A DNA stretch of 64,000 nt from Streptomyces kanamyceticus (lineage in GTDB: Bacteria > Actinomycetota > Actinomycetes > Streptomycetales > Streptomycetaceae), in contig NZ_CP023699.1 in NCBI RefSeq assembly GCF_008704495.1, positions 5,146,001-5,210,000 of the forward strand, written 5' to 3'. The notes under the pieces are model-generated. The model was not told the origin of the DNA and did not search any database. It saw nothing but the letters and a program-made list of their open reading frames with translations. A program made the position numbers and the translations under genes. Of this stretch, positions 1 to 9,077 are shown piece after piece. Position 1 is the stretch's first letter. The number at the start of each line of letters is the position of its first letter.

Positions 1-56
1 AGGAATGCACCCACCCCTTCCGCAGTCCGGCCTGTCGCACTTGTCAGACTGCTCGG

Positions 57-521
57 GTGATCGTCAGACCCGCGCAGGAGCGTGACCTCCCGAGTTTTCT
101 TGCCTTGGCCGCCCAGGTCGAGCACTGGTTCGGCCCGATGGTCGAGGAGCCCGGCTTCCATGACGCCGTGAACGAGCACATCCGGCGGGAGACGGCGCTC
201 GTCGCCGTCTCCGCGGAATCGAGCCTCCTCGGCGGGTTGTTGTTCGACGCGAAGCCGCCTGTCTTTCACGTCGACTGGCTGGTGGTCGCGGAAGAGGGCC
301 GTGGCAGGGGCGTCGGTCGCGCGCTGATGGCCGAGGCATCACGCCGGTTCGTACGGGGGCCGGGCACCGTCGAAGTGGTCACCTTCGGAGCCGACCACCC
401 AGGTGCTGTTTCCAGTGGCGCTCGCGTCTTCTACGAATCGCTGGGCTTCACCCCCGCCGAGGCGACGGAACCGGGACCGGAAGGTGGGTCACGGCAGATC
501 TATCGGCTGTCCGTCAGCTGA
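57..521 (+). CDS. GNAT-family N-acetyltransferase
   Basis: A 154-residue single-domain acetyltransferase. The acetyl-CoA pyrophosphate loop is visible as RGRGVGRAL (residues 82-90), followed by the usual helix and a C-terminal ARVFYESLGFTP stretch typical of GNAT folds. It should transfer an acetyl group to an amine, but the substrate cannot be read from the sequence. The start is GTG with only a weak ribosome-binding site. Its 3' end overlaps the convergent DUF6463 gene by 33 bp, so the two transcripts are antisense at their tails. The family call is safe; the role is unknown. Confidence 0.85.
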   Translation: MIVRPAQERDLPSFLALAAQVEHWFGPMVEEPGFHDAVNEHIRRETALVAVSAESSLLGGLLFDAKPPVFHVDWLVVAEEGRGRGVGRALMAEASRRFVRGPGTVEVVTFGADHPGAVSSGARVFYESLGFTPAEATEPGPEGGSRQIYRLSVS

Positions 522-950
522 GTCACGCGAGGACACTCGGGTGAGCCCGGCCTTGGGTGCGGGGTTGTCGTGGCTGTCGCGGCGGGCGCGGCGGGCTCCG
601 ACCAGCAGCAGGACGCACGCGAGCATGAAGAGCGGCCAGGGCGTGAACGGGAGGACCACGGCGTCGACGGCGGTCCAGGCCGCCAGCGTCCAGCCGATGA
701 ACGTCGGCGGGGTGATGCCGCGGCGGTCCAGCCACAGCACCGTCAGGCCGATCAGGACGAGCGGGGGGCCGAAGCTTTCCAGGCTCAGCCAGTACGCGCT
801 GCCCGCCGGGCTCATGTCGGCGAGGTCCTCGCTCCGCAGTCCGCCGCTGAACCACGTCCCGGCGTGCCGCGCGGCTTTCTCCAGGGTCAGGGCGAGGACG
901 GTGTGTGCGGCTCCGAGCAACGTGATGATCCAGCCGGCCCATTTGATCAT
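489..950 (-). CDS. DUF6463 family small membrane protein
   Basis: A 153-residue protein with about four hydrophobic segments: MIKWAGWIITLLGAAHTVLA at the N terminus, then helices around residues 45-70, 75-95 and 100-125, with a hydrophilic Arg/Asp-rich tail. I recognise it as the DUF6463 type found in actinobacteria, whose function is unknown. I chose the ATG at 950 because it opens the hydrophobic N terminus; in-frame sequence further upstream reads as random Arg/Pro-rich peptide. It is divergent from the TetR gene at 1034 across an 83-bp gap holding a perfect palindrome, so it is probably that regulator's target. Confidence 0.75.
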   Translation of the reverse strand: MIKWAGWIITLLGAAHTVLALTLEKAARHAGTWFSGGLRSEDLADMSPAGSAYWLSLESFGPPLVLIGLTVLWLDRRGITPPTFIGWTLAAWTAVDAVVLPFTPWPLFMLACVLLLVGARRARRDSHDNPAPKAGLTRVSSRDSADGQPIDLP

Positions 951-978
951 CCGTGTTCTCCGTTCTCGTCGCGAAGTC

Positions 979-992
979 GGAACCATGGTTCC
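979..992. promoter_or_regulatory. 14-bp perfect palindrome, likely TetR operator
   Basis: GGAACCATGGTTCC is a perfect palindrome in the middle of the 83-bp gap between the divergent DUF6463 and TetR genes. Its position suits an operator through which the TetR protein would control both directions. Binding is inferred, not shown. Confidence 0.55.
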
Positions 993-997
993 GGTAC

Positions 998-1033
998 TGT
1001 CGTTTCGATACTCTCGTTCCGTATAGTGCGGGC
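998..1033 (+). promoter_or_regulatory. possible leaderless promoter of the TetR gene
   Basis: TATAGT at 1022-1027 would place a transcription start at about 1034, the A of the TetR start codon, and no ribosome-binding site precedes that ATG. Two similar blocks (GTTTCGATA and GTTCCGTATA) lie in tandem just upstream and may be a second operator. Weak inference. Confidence 0.3.
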
Positions 1034-1672
1034 ATGACGGCGAGAAAGCAACGGGGCGGACGCCCCCGAGACAGTCGCGTGGACGACAAGATCCTCCGGA
1101 CCACCCGCGAGCTGATCGACGAGGTCGGCTACCCGGCACTGACCGTCGACCAGGTCGCGGCGCGCGCCGGAGTGGGCAAGGCGGCGATCTACCGCCGCTA
1201 CACGTCCAAGGCCGAGATGGCGTTCGCCGCCACCATGTTCGAACAGCAGCTGCCGCCGCTGGCCGGCACCGGCTCGCTGCACGGGGACCTGCTGGAGCTG
1301 GTCCGCGCGTTCCACGTCCGCATGGCCACCCCGGCAGCCCGACAGCTGGCACCGGTCCTCATCAGCGAAATCGCCGTCAACCCCGGGCTGGATACGCGGT
1401 TCCAGGAAACCTTCCTGGCCGCGGAACAGGCCCTCTTCGCCGACATCATCGAACAGGCCGTGGCCCGCGGTGAGTTGGCCGGGACCGTCGACCCCGCGAT
1501 GGCCCACCTGCTGCTGCTCGGCGCCCTGGCGTCCGCCCTGTACATCATCAACCTGCCCGTCGACGACGCGATGGTCACCGACCTCGTCACCGCGGCCACG
1601 GCGGGAATCACCGCCCTGGCCGACCGGCACCACAGCGCCGCCGACGGGGCAGCCGAGCCGCACGCGGAGTGA
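1034..1672 (+). CDS. TetR/AcrR family transcriptional regulator
   Basis: 212 residues. The N-terminal helix-turn-helix is clear: after a basic arm (MTARKQRGGRPRD) comes ILRTTRELIDEVGYPALTV, then DQVAARAGVGKAAIYRRYTSK, the classic TetR recognition helix. The C-terminal two thirds is an all-helical ligand-binding domain with a C-terminal block (MAHLLLLGALASALYIINLP) of the TetR_C type. It probably represses itself and the divergent DUF6463 membrane protein through the palindrome at 979-992. The inducer is unknown. The start is the first ATG giving the basic arm; it has no Shine-Dalgarno and may be leaderless. Confidence 0.9.
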   Translation: MTARKQRGGRPRDSRVDDKILRTTRELIDEVGYPALTVDQVAARAGVGKAAIYRRYTSKAEMAFAATMFEQQLPPLAGTGSLHGDLLELVRAFHVRMATPAARQLAPVLISEIAVNPGLDTRFQETFLAAEQALFADIIEQAVARGELAGTVDPAMAHLLLLGALASALYIINLPVDDAMVTDLVTAATAGITALADRHHSAADGAAEPHAE

Positions 1673-1803
1673 CGCGCCGACGGCTCACCCGATTGCCCGC
1701 CACGGGATTCCTTCGTCCGGCGCCTGCGAGATTCTCCTCAGAGGATGCCGGGGCGGCGTCGAGCCACCTCTCCGATGTGTGATCCGATGTGCGAAGGGAC
1801 GCC

Positions 1804-2523
1804 ATGAACCGACTCGGAGCCGCAGTCGTCATCGGGACGTTGCTCACCGTCCTCGTTCCGGTCACCGCGGCCGAGGCGGCGCCGGAGCGGGGCCGCTCCG
1901 GCGCCGCCGCGTGCACGGCCGACACCGGGCCCTACCAGTGGCAGCTGGAGCGCTATCTGGGCAGGAAGGCCGACGGCAGGCAGTCGGTCGCCGACTGCGA
2001 GGCGATCCGGCGCTTCCAGGCGAAGCACGAGGTCCGTCCGGCGAACGGCTACGCGAATCTGTGGACGTACCGCATGATGCTGGTGGCGCAGGCGGGCAAG
2101 AACCCGAACAAGGCCGGAAAGTGCCCTGTGCGGAGGTTCAAGGTGGTGTGCGTGGACATGAACCGGCAGCTGCTGTGGGTGCAGCGCGGGCGCAAGGTGC
2201 TCTTCGGCCCCGTCCCGATGAGGACCGGCAGGGACGGGCGGGAGACCCGCAGGGGATGGCACCGCATCTACATGAAGCGGAAGATCTTCTTCTCCAGTCT
2301 GTACAACAACGCGCCGATGCCGTACTCGCAGTTCTTCGACCGAGGTCAGGCGCTGCACGGCACCCCGCACGACCTGTACAACGGCGGCGGCTCGGCGGGC
2401 TGCGTCAATCTGCGATTGCCCGACGCGAAGCGGCTGTGGACGCTCCTGAAGGTGCGCAATTGGGTCTACGTGTGGGGCACCAAACCAGGGACGGTCCGGG
2501 GCGACCGGGCTGACCTGGGCTGA
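1804..2523 (+). CDS. secreted L,D-transpeptidase (YkuD domain)
   Basis: 239 residues. A signal peptide (MNRLGAAVVIGTLLTVLVPV, cleavage near AEAA) is followed by a short peptidoglycan-binding-like region (about 38-95) with two Cys, then a YkuD catalytic domain to the C terminus. Catalytic His185 and Cys200 sit in ALHGTP...GSAGCVNL, the family signature with Ala in place of the second His. The enzyme should act outside the membrane, forming 3-3 peptide cross-links or attaching proteins to peptidoglycan. ATG 1804 is preferred over the in-frame GTG at 1789 because it gives a normal signal peptide. A short tandem duplication (CTGACCTGGG twice) spans the stop codon. Confidence 0.87.
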   Translation: MNRLGAAVVIGTLLTVLVPVTAAEAAPERGRSGAAACTADTGPYQWQLERYLGRKADGRQSVADCEAIRRFQAKHEVRPANGYANLWTYRMMLVAQAGKNPNKAGKCPVRRFKVVCVDMNRQLLWVQRGRKVLFGPVPMRTGRDGRETRRGWHRIYMKRKIFFSSLYNNAPMPYSQFFDRGQALHGTPHDLYNGGGSAGCVNLRLPDAKRLWTLLKVRNWVYVWGTKPGTVRGDRADLG

Positions 2524-2551
2524 CCTGGGCATGTTCCCGTCCGGCCGCCGG

Positions 2552-3601
2552 TCAGCGCAGCTGGTCGCCGAGGGACCCGCCGGGGGGCGGGGCGGCGAGG
2601 ACGTACCCCACGGCGGAGGCGCGGTGCTCGACGAAGGCGTTCATGGCGTCGCCGGTGGCCAGCCGTTCCTGGACGCGGACGAACAGGGCCGGGTCGCGCA
2701 TGTACGCGAGGAAGAGCAGGCCCTGGTCGCCCGCGCCGTCGTCGTAGGAGTAGCCGCGGCGCAGTATCCGGGCCCCGCCGTCGAGGCGTGAGTGGGCCAG
2801 GCGCACATGGGCGTCGGCCGGAATGTCGTACCGGCCTCGCGGGGACTTGGCGTACAGGTCCACCGGATCGTGCTCGCGCTGGGCCCCCAGGGGGGCGCCG
2901 CTGGCGCGGTGGCGGCCGAGGACCTGTTCCTGGTGGGGCACGGGCAGGGCCGTGAAGGCGTCGACGGTCATGTGGATGCGGCGGTAGACGAGATAGGTGC
3001 TGCCGTCGCCGTCCCACACCCAGCGGGTGAGTTCGCCGGCCGCCGGGTTCTCCGTGCCGTCCTTGAACCCGAAGAGGTTGCGCGGGGTCTGCCCGGTGGC
3101 GTGGGCCGGCAGGAACCCGGTCTGCCGCCAGCGCGGGGACAGGACGCCCGCCGCCCTGGAGGTCAGCCGGGTGGCGGCGCGGTCGCAGGCGGCCGCGTCC
3201 TGCCCGCAGAGCTGGACCAGGACGTCGCCGCCGCCCCGGTCGGCGTCGAGGCGGTCGCGCGGGAAGCGCGGCAGGTCCTTGAGCCGGGACGGCGCGGTCA
3301 GGCCGAGCCCCCGGTAGAGACCGGGCCCGGCCGCAACGGTCAGGGTGACGTCCGGGGCGGGCCGCGACCACCAGGCGGACAGGGCGCGGCGGACGGCCGC
3401 CGTCGTCGGCCGGGTGGGCGCCAGGTCGTAGGCGGCCAGCAGGACACGGGCGGGTTGCGGAGTGGCGATGCCGTGCTGGACGCGGGCGAGCGGCCTGCCG
3501 TCGGAGGCGTCGGGGGACTTGGCGGAGGGGGCGCAGGCGGCGGCCGCGGCGAGCGGAGCGACCAGCAGGGCGCGGCGGCGGGGCGGGGGCAGGACGGTCA
3601 C
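2552..3601 (-). CDS. exported Dyp-type haem peroxidase (EfeB-like)
   Basis: 349 residues. The N terminus has RRR before a hydrophobic stretch ending AAAAACAPS, consistent with a Tat signal, as expected for a peroxidase exported with bound haem; a Cys at 23 could also make it a lipoprotein. The DyP signature GFKDGTEN (178-185, catalytic Asp181) is present, as is a later VRLAHSR segment holding the likely proximal haem His and the conserved ILRRGYSYDDG block. It most resembles the EfeB class. The EfeO and EfeU iron-uptake partners are not adjacent, so a role in iron import is unproven. GTG start. It is convergent with the L,D-transpeptidase and divergent from the beta-helix lipoprotein, with 68 bp between starts. 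Confidence 0.87.
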   Translation of the reverse strand: MTVLPPPRRRALLVAPLAAAAACAPSAKSPDASDGRPLARVQHGIATPQPARVLLAAYDLAPTRPTTAAVRRALSAWWSRPAPDVTLTVAAGPGLYRGLGLTAPSRLKDLPRFPRDRLDADRGGGDVLVQLCGQDAAACDRAATRLTSRAAGVLSPRWRQTGFLPAHATGQTPRNLFGFKDGTENPAAGELTRWVWDGDGSTYLVYRRIHMTVDAFTALPVPHQEQVLGRHRASGAPLGAQREHDPVDLYAKSPRGRYDIPADAHVRLAHSRLDGGARILRRGYSYDDGAGDQGLLFLAYMRDPALFVRVQERLATGDAMNAFVEHRASAVGYVLAAPPPGGSLGDQLR

Positions 3602-3669
3602 CAGGACTCCAGGGCAGGGAGAGCACAGGGTCTGCCGGACGGCGCGGCGTGACGATACACCTTCCCCCC

Positions 3670-5010
3670 ATGCGATCTCTTGTCAGGAAATGCCGGACAC
3701 ATCGATGGGGTTCGAGGGCCGGGTGGATCGCGGCGCCGGCCGCGGTGGCGCTGCTCGCGCTGGCCGGGTGCGGATCCACGGGCGCGGACGGCAAACCAGG
3801 GCCGACCGGACCGCCCGCCGTGCTGCGGGTGCCTGCCCAGTACCCGTCCATCCAGCAGGCCGTCGATGTCGCCCGATCCGGGGACGTGGTGCTGGTCTCT
3901 TCGGGTGTTTACCGGGAGAGCGTGGCCGTGCGACGGCCCGGTGTGGTGCTGCGCGGCGCCGACCGCGACAGGACCGTCATCGACGGGCAGTTCACCCGCG
4001 CCAACGGCATCACCGTCACCGGCGCGCGATCGGTGGTGGAGAACCTGACCGTACGCAATCACCTGGCGAACGGCGTGCTGTTCACCGGCGTCACCGACGA
4101 ACGGCTGCAGGGCAGGGGCGCGGGCGGCGCGGGCTACAACCCGCTGGACACCACCGAGTTCCCGCCGCTGAAGGGCTTTCGGGCGTCGTACGTGACCGCG
4201 TACAACAACGCCCTGTACGGCATCTACGCCTTCGACGCGCGCAGCGGCCTCATCGAGCACTCCTACGCCTCGGGGCAGTCCGACTCGGGCATCTACGTGG
4301 GGCAGTGCGACCCGTGCGACACCGTGGTGCGGCACAACACCCTGGAGCACAACGCGATCGGCATCGAGGTCACCAACGCCTCGCGGAAGCTGTACTTCCT
4401 GGCCAACACCGTGCGCCACAACCGGGTCGGACTGACCGTCAACTCCAACAACCTCGAAGCCCTCGGTCCGCAGCACGAGGCCGTCGTGGTCGGCAACACC
4501 ATCACCGGCAACAACGACGACCGCAGCCCGGAGCAGGCCGACGGCGGCTTCGGGATCGGCATCGGGATCGGCGGCGGCACCCGCAACCGCGTCGAACGCA
4601 ACCGCATCGAGGACCACCGCGTGGCCGCGCTCGTGCTGCGCGACGTGCAGGGCTATCCCGTCCGGGGCAACAGCGTCAGGAACAACGCCGTCGGGGGCGG
4701 CACCGCGCTCGTCCTCGCCGCCTCCCGCACCGGAGGCAACTGCTTCACCGGCAGCGGCTCCGCTCCCACCAGCCCGCGGTCGCTGCCGTCCGCCATGGCC
4801 TCCTGCCCGGGGCGGGACGTCCCGCTGTCCGCTCCGGGCGCCACCCCGTCGGTGGAGGTCCCGCCCGGGGTGTCGTTCAAGCAGGTCGCCGAGCCGCCCC
4901 CGCAGCGGCCGATGCCGGGGGCGCGGACCGCCGGGGCGCGACCCGCCGCGGGGCTGCCGGGGCCGGTCGCCCTGGAGCGCTATCGGCAGCCCGCACCGGT
5001 CACCGGCTGA
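3670..5010 (+). CDS. right-handed parallel beta-helix lipoprotein
   Basis: 446 residues. A signal sequence ends in a lipobox (LLALAGC), so the protein should be lipid-anchored outside the membrane. From about residue 50, an NosD/pectin-lyase-like solenoid is evident: YPSIQQAVDVARSGDVVLV opens it, then many turns with Asn ladders such as VVRHNTLEHNAIGIEV and VRHNRVGLTVNSNN. The last 90 residues are Pro/Ala-rich. Such folds bind or cleave polysaccharides, but no catalytic residues can be assigned. The start is uncertain: ATG 3670 is used; GTG 3649 adds seven residues and has no better ribosome site. The gene is divergent from the DyP gene. Confidence 0.75.
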   Translation: MRSLVRKCRTHRWGSRAGWIAAPAAVALLALAGCGSTGADGKPGPTGPPAVLRVPAQYPSIQQAVDVARSGDVVLVSSGVYRESVAVRRPGVVLRGADRDRTVIDGQFTRANGITVTGARSVVENLTVRNHLANGVLFTGVTDERLQGRGAGGAGYNPLDTTEFPPLKGFRASYVTAYNNALYGIYAFDARSGLIEHSYASGQSDSGIYVGQCDPCDTVVRHNTLEHNAIGIEVTNASRKLYFLANTVRHNRVGLTVNSNNLEALGPQHEAVVVGNTITGNNDDRSPEQADGGFGIGIGIGGGTRNRVERNRIEDHRVAALVLRDVQGYPVRGNSVRNNAVGGGTALVLAASRTGGNCFTGSGSAPTSPRSLPSAMASCPGRDVPLSAPGATPSVEVPPGVSFKQVAEPPPQRPMPGARTAGARPAAGLPGPVALERYRQPAPVTG

Positions 5011-5222
5011 CGGCCGCAGGGGCGCGGGCCCGCCCGGCCGCGGGCTTAGGCCGGGCGTGGGCACATCTGCCGCTGTTCGGGGAGACACCCCTGGCCGTTC
5101 AGCGGAGTCCGGGGTGTCGGTAACGGTCTCGCACGGGTGTTTTGGCTATGCCGGAACGGGTTCGCTTGTCCTATGAGGCGAGCGGACGCGATCCGTCCAG
5201 CTCCCTCACACATGGAGAGACG

Positions 5223-8129
5223 TTGCTGAGAAACCCAGATCCGGCTCGTCGCGACAGACGCCTGTCGCAGCGGGCCGTCTCGTTGGGGGTGGTGCTGCCG
5301 ATGCTCGCCACCGCCACCGCCTCCCTCGCCGCCGGCGCTCCGGCGCAGGCGGCCGCACCCGGTGACGGCACGGTCAAGGTCCGTGTCGTCCGTGAGGTCA
5401 ACGCCAACGGTTCCTGGGACAAGGTCCTGGAACCCGGCATGAACAGGGTGAAGGTCAACCTCACCGACGACGCGGGCACCACCATCACCGCCACCACCGA
5501 CGCGAACGGGGTCGCCACGTTGAACCCGGCCTCGTCGGGGCTCAAGGGCGGCAAGTACCGGGCCCAGGTCATCAACCCCAAGCCGGGCGTGCTGCACTCC
5601 GCCTTCGCCTCCCGTGAGGGACTGGACGGCGCTCCCGACAAGCTCAGCAGCACCGAGGAGTTCGTCGACGTCTCCGGAGGCAGCGACGTCGAGTTCACCA
5701 CGGCGTTCTGGAACCCGGCCGACTACTGCCAGAAGAACGCCGAACTGGTGACGGCGTGCATCGGCAGGGACGCCGTCCCGGGTGCCAACGAGGGAAGCGC
5801 GCGGACGCTGCTCGGCTTCCCGTACAACGCCCGTGGCGAGAACGACCAGACGACGGACCTGGCGGACAAGGACACCACGGGCGCCGTCTACGGCATCGGC
5901 TACAGCAAGCCGAAGAAGTGGATCTTCTCCGGGGCGATGGCCCGCCGCGGCTCCGCCTACGGTCCCGGCGGCCCCGGCGCCATCTACCTGACCGACCGGG
6001 AGAGCGCGCAGACCACGCAGTTCGCCACGGTCCCGAACGTCGGCAACACCGCGCACGTCCAGGACGTGGACCAGGACCTGGCGTTCCAGGCGGTGGTGGC
6101 CAAGGAGTCCCTCGGTGACGTCGAGGTCTCCGAGGACGGCAAGGACCTCTACGTAGTCAACCTCAACGACAAGAAGCTCTACCGCTACGACGCCACCAAG
6201 CGGACCGCGGACGCCCCCAAGGCGTCGTACGCGATTCCGGACCCCGGCTGCAAGACGGGCGGCGACTGGCGTCCGTACGGCCTCGGCGTGCAGGACGGCG
6301 ACGTCTTCGTGGGCGGCGTCTGCTCGGCGCAGTCGAGCGACGACAAGGCCGACATGCGGGCCGTGGTCCAGAAGTTCGACCCTGAGAGCGGCAAGTTCAC
6401 CGGCACGATCATGAACGAGAAGCTCGACTTCCCCCGCGGCCGGGCCGACAACCTCGTCCCCGCGGGCTGCCGGGGCGACCGCTGGTACCCGTGGGCCGAC
6501 GAATGGCGCGGTACGCAGGACGGGCGGACCTGCACCGCCCGAGGCGCCTACCCGCAGCCGATCCTCGCCGACATCGTCGTGGAGACCAACGGCGACCTGG
6601 TCCTCGGCTTCCGCGACCGGTACAACGACCAGCACGCCTCCGCGCTCATCAGGACGCCCGGCGGAGCCCCGTCCTCCGACCCGGTATCGGGCGGCGACCT
6701 GAACCGGGCGTGCCCCGGGGCGGGCGGCAAGTTCGTCCTCGACGGCAACGGCGGCTGCAAGAACAACGCCACGCCGCAGAACAGCAACCAGCCCGCGGAC
6801 CAGGACGTCAAGGAGTTCTACCCGGGTGACTGGCGGCAGGCCCTGCACATGGAGACCGCCTTCGCCGGTATCGCGCTGTCCAAGGTCGAGGAGACCATCG
6901 CGAGCAACGGCATCGACGTGACCGGTGACGTCTACAACAACGGCACCGAGTTCGTGAACCGCTGGGACGGCACCAGCGAGCGCGGGGCGCAGGGCGGCAA
7001 CGTACTCCTGCGCGGCTTCGGCAAGGGCGCGGCCATGGCCGACCTGGAGGTGCTGTGCGACGAGGCGCCGATCCAGATCGGCAACCGCGTCTGGTACGAC
7101 GTCGACAAGGACGGCATCCAGGACCCGGGCGAGAAGCCGGTCCCGGGCGCGACCGTCAACCTCTACGACGAGAACGGCGGTCTGGTCGCCACCACGACGA
7201 CCACGAGCCGCGGTGAGTACTACTTCGACAGCGTCAACGACGGTCTGAAGTTCCGCACCAAGTACACGATCAAGATCGACAACCCGGCGGACTACGAGGA
7301 GGGCGGCCCGCTCTACCGCTGGCGCGTCACCAAGAACGACGCCGGCAAGAACGACTTCATCGACAGTGACGGCAAGGTGCCGCCGGGCGGCGAGTTCCCC
7401 GAGCACACCATCACCACCGGCACCGCGGGCCAGGACAACCACACCTACGACTTCGGCTACAACCAGCCCACCGGCGAAGTCCGCGTGCTCAAGGTCGACT
7501 CCAAGACGGGCAAGCCGCTCGCGGGTGCGGTCTTCCAGCTGTGGCGCGAGGACAACGGGAAGCGCGGCCTGCAGACGAGCGGCAAGGCCGACACCAAGGT
7601 GGGCGGCACCTGCACGACCAACCGCCGCGGCCAGTGCAAGCGGGACGACCAGCCCCTGGGCGCGTACTACTGGCAGGAGACCAAGGCACCGGCGAGCCAC
7701 AAGCTGCCCAAGCCCAGCGTCTTCCCCGTGACCCTGACGTGGGAGAACCGCCGGGCGGGCGCGTCCGTCACCGCCAAGAACCAGCCCAAGCCGGGCGAGA
7801 TCGTCCTGATCAAGCGGGACGCCAAGACCCGCAAGGCCCTGCCCGGTGCCGTCTTCCAGTTCTGGCGGGAGTCCAACGGCCGGGCCGGTCTGCAGCGCAC
7901 CGGCGGGCGTCCCGACGCCCGGGTCGGCTCCTCCTGTGCCACCGACGGCCGCGGCCAGTGCCGCGTCACGGTCCCCAACGGCACGTACTACCTGTACGAG
8001 ACGGCCGTTCCGGAGGGCTACAAGCTGCCCGCGAAGCGGGTCTCCGGGCCGTACCGCATCACCGACACGACCAAGCGCATCGTCGCCACCCTCTCCAACC
8101 ACCGAGGTGAGACCGGAAAGAAGAAGTAG
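5223..8129 (+). CDS. large secreted SdrD-B/SpaA-like surface protein
   Basis: 968 residues, TTG start chosen because GGAGAG lies just upstream and it opens a signal peptide (RAVSLGVVLPMLATATASLA, cleavage near AQAAAPG). Residues about 40-610 resemble a beta-propeller (for example KDLYVVNLNDKKLYRYDATK). Residues 615-745 form an SdrD B-like Ca-binding repeat (GNRVWYDVDKDGIQDPGEK). Two SpaA/Cna-B-like prealbumin repeats follow (749-850 and 857-960), each with [VI]K[VR]D...TGKPLAGAVFQLW and a late E that could form isopeptide bonds. There is no LPXTG motif or C-terminal membrane anchor; it ends in GKKK, so attachment to the wall, if any, is non-sortase. Function unknown; adhesin or matrix role is a guess. 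Confidence 0.8.
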   Translation: MLRNPDPARRDRRLSQRAVSLGVVLPMLATATASLAAGAPAQAAAPGDGTVKVRVVREVNANGSWDKVLEPGMNRVKVNLTDDAGTTITATTDANGVATLNPASSGLKGGKYRAQVINPKPGVLHSAFASREGLDGAPDKLSSTEEFVDVSGGSDVEFTTAFWNPADYCQKNAELVTACIGRDAVPGANEGSARTLLGFPYNARGENDQTTDLADKDTTGAVYGIGYSKPKKWIFSGAMARRGSAYGPGGPGAIYLTDRESAQTTQFATVPNVGNTAHVQDVDQDLAFQAVVAKESLGDVEVSEDGKDLYVVNLNDKKLYRYDATKRTADAPKASYAIPDPGCKTGGDWRPYGLGVQDGDVFVGGVCSAQSSDDKADMRAVVQKFDPESGKFTGTIMNEKLDFPRGRADNLVPAGCRGDRWYPWADEWRGTQDGRTCTARGAYPQPILADIVVETNGDLVLGFRDRYNDQHASALIRTPGGAPSSDPVSGGDLNRACPGAGGKFVLDGNGGCKNNATPQNSNQPADQDVKEFYPGDWRQALHMETAFAGIALSKVEETIASNGIDVTGDVYNNGTEFVNRWDGTSERGAQGGNVLLRGFGKGAAMADLEVLCDEAPIQIGNRVWYDVDKDGIQDPGEKPVPGATVNLYDENGGLVATTTTTSRGEYYFDSVNDGLKFRTKYTIKIDNPADYEEGGPLYRWRVTKNDAGKNDFIDSDGKVPPGGEFPEHTITTGTAGQDNHTYDFGYNQPTGEVRVLKVDSKTGKPLAGAVFQLWREDNGKRGLQTSGKADTKVGGTCTTNRRGQCKRDDQPLGAYYWQETKAPASHKLPKPSVFPVTLTWENRRAGASVTAKNQPKPGEIVLIKRDAKTRKALPGAVFQFWRESNGRAGLQRTGGRPDARVGSSCATDGRGQCRVTVPNGTYYLYETAVPEGYKLPAKRVSGPYRITDTTKRIVATLSNHRGETGKKK

Positions 8130-8149
8130 CCCGCGCCGCACGGCGTAGC

Positions 8150-8183
8150 GGCGGCGGCCTTCCCGCGCGGGGAGGCCGCCGCC
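8150..8183 (+). terminator. terminator hairpin after surface-protein gene
   Basis: GCGGCGGCCT (8151-8160) pairs perfectly with AGGCCGCCGC (8173-8182), one further G-C pair outside, 20 bp after the stop codon. No T run, as is common in Streptomyces. Confidence 0.65.
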
Positions 8184-8252
8184 TCGCTCGTACCCCCCCG
8201 TGCGCATGCCCCCGGGCCCGCCGCCCCGCCCCGCCGAACCGGAGAGACCCTG

Positions 8253-9068
8253 GTGCCTGTGCTGTCCCGTCTGCGACGGACCGTCCCGTTCAAACTGCGC
8301 GTCGCGCTGCTCGTCCTCGCCGCGCTCGGCGCCCTCAGCGCCGCGGCCGCCGTGGCGCTGCCCGACGAGGAAGCGCCGCGCCCCGTCACCCTCGACGAGG
8401 CCCAGCGCCTGGCGATGGCCCGCTTCAGCGCGTACGAGAGCGGCACCATGCGGGTCGACGTCGTCCTCGACGACGGCTCGGGCACCACGTCGGTGCACGG
8501 CCTCGCCGACTTCCGCACGCACCACGCCGTCGGCCGGTACGCCGTGACCGGCTCCGGCGGCACGTCGGACGGACTGCTCGCCTGGGACTCCACCGGGCTC
8601 GCCGTGGCCTCCGCTCCGGCGCGCGTCGGCGGCGCCTCGGCCCGTGCGGACGGCGCGGCAGCCGCCGCGAAGGCCGCCGCGGCCGTCAAGCCGCGCGCCT
8701 GGTCGCCCCGCGCCTACACCGAGGACTCGCTCGACAGCGCACTGCGCCTGGTGATGGGCCTGGCCAACGACCGCCCCGACAACCCCCAGCTGCTGGCCCA
8801 GGGCGGACCGCGCCACCTGCGCGAAGAGACCCTCGACGGCACGTCCTACACCGTCTTCGCGGGGCCCCGGCCCCGCGGCAGCGCCCGCGACAGCCGCTCG
8901 CCCCTGACGTTCTGGGTCGACGGGCAGGGCCGCCTGGGCCGCGTGGAGGCGCGGATCGCGCCGCTGCCGCGCCCGGCACGCATCGACTTCGCCCCCGCGC
9001 CGGCCGGTCTGCGCGTACCGGGACAGCCCTGGGCCGCCGCGCCGGGGGGCGGCCCGGGCGGCCGGTGA
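8253..9068 (+). CDS. hypothetical protein with N-terminal membrane anchor
   Basis: 271 residues; GTG start with GGAGAG six bases upstream. A basic N terminus (MPVLSRLRRTVPFKLR) precedes one hydrophobic helix (residues 18-37), giving a signal anchor with the rest outside. The body has two readable parts: residues 45-150 (TMRVDVVLDDGSGTTSVHGLADF) and 170-250 (SYTVFAGPRPRG, LTFWVDGQGRLGRVEARI), which resemble LppX/LprG-like lipoprotein folds used to bind lipids, but the similarity is only impressionistic. It follows the surface-protein gene after a terminator and is convergent with the primase-polymerase gene. I do not recognise a specific family. Confidence 0.6.
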   Translation: MPVLSRLRRTVPFKLRVALLVLAALGALSAAAAVALPDEEAPRPVTLDEAQRLAMARFSAYESGTMRVDVVLDDGSGTTSVHGLADFRTHHAVGRYAVTGSGGTSDGLLAWDSTGLAVASAPARVGGASARADGAAAAAKAAAAVKPRAWSPRAYTEDSLDSALRLVMGLANDRPDNPQLLAQGGPRHLREETLDGTSYTVFAGPRPRGSARDSRSPLTFWVDGQGRLGRVEARIAPLPRPARIDFAPAPAGLRVPGQPWAAAPGGGPGGR

Positions 9069-9077
9069 GCGGGCACC

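Noticed and set aside
5046..8816. 1256-residue minus-strand open frame across the surface-protein region
   Set aside because: It is the antisense shadow of the plus-strand surface-protein and 8253 genes; composition is Gly/Arg/Val-rich with no domain, and those genes have proper signals.
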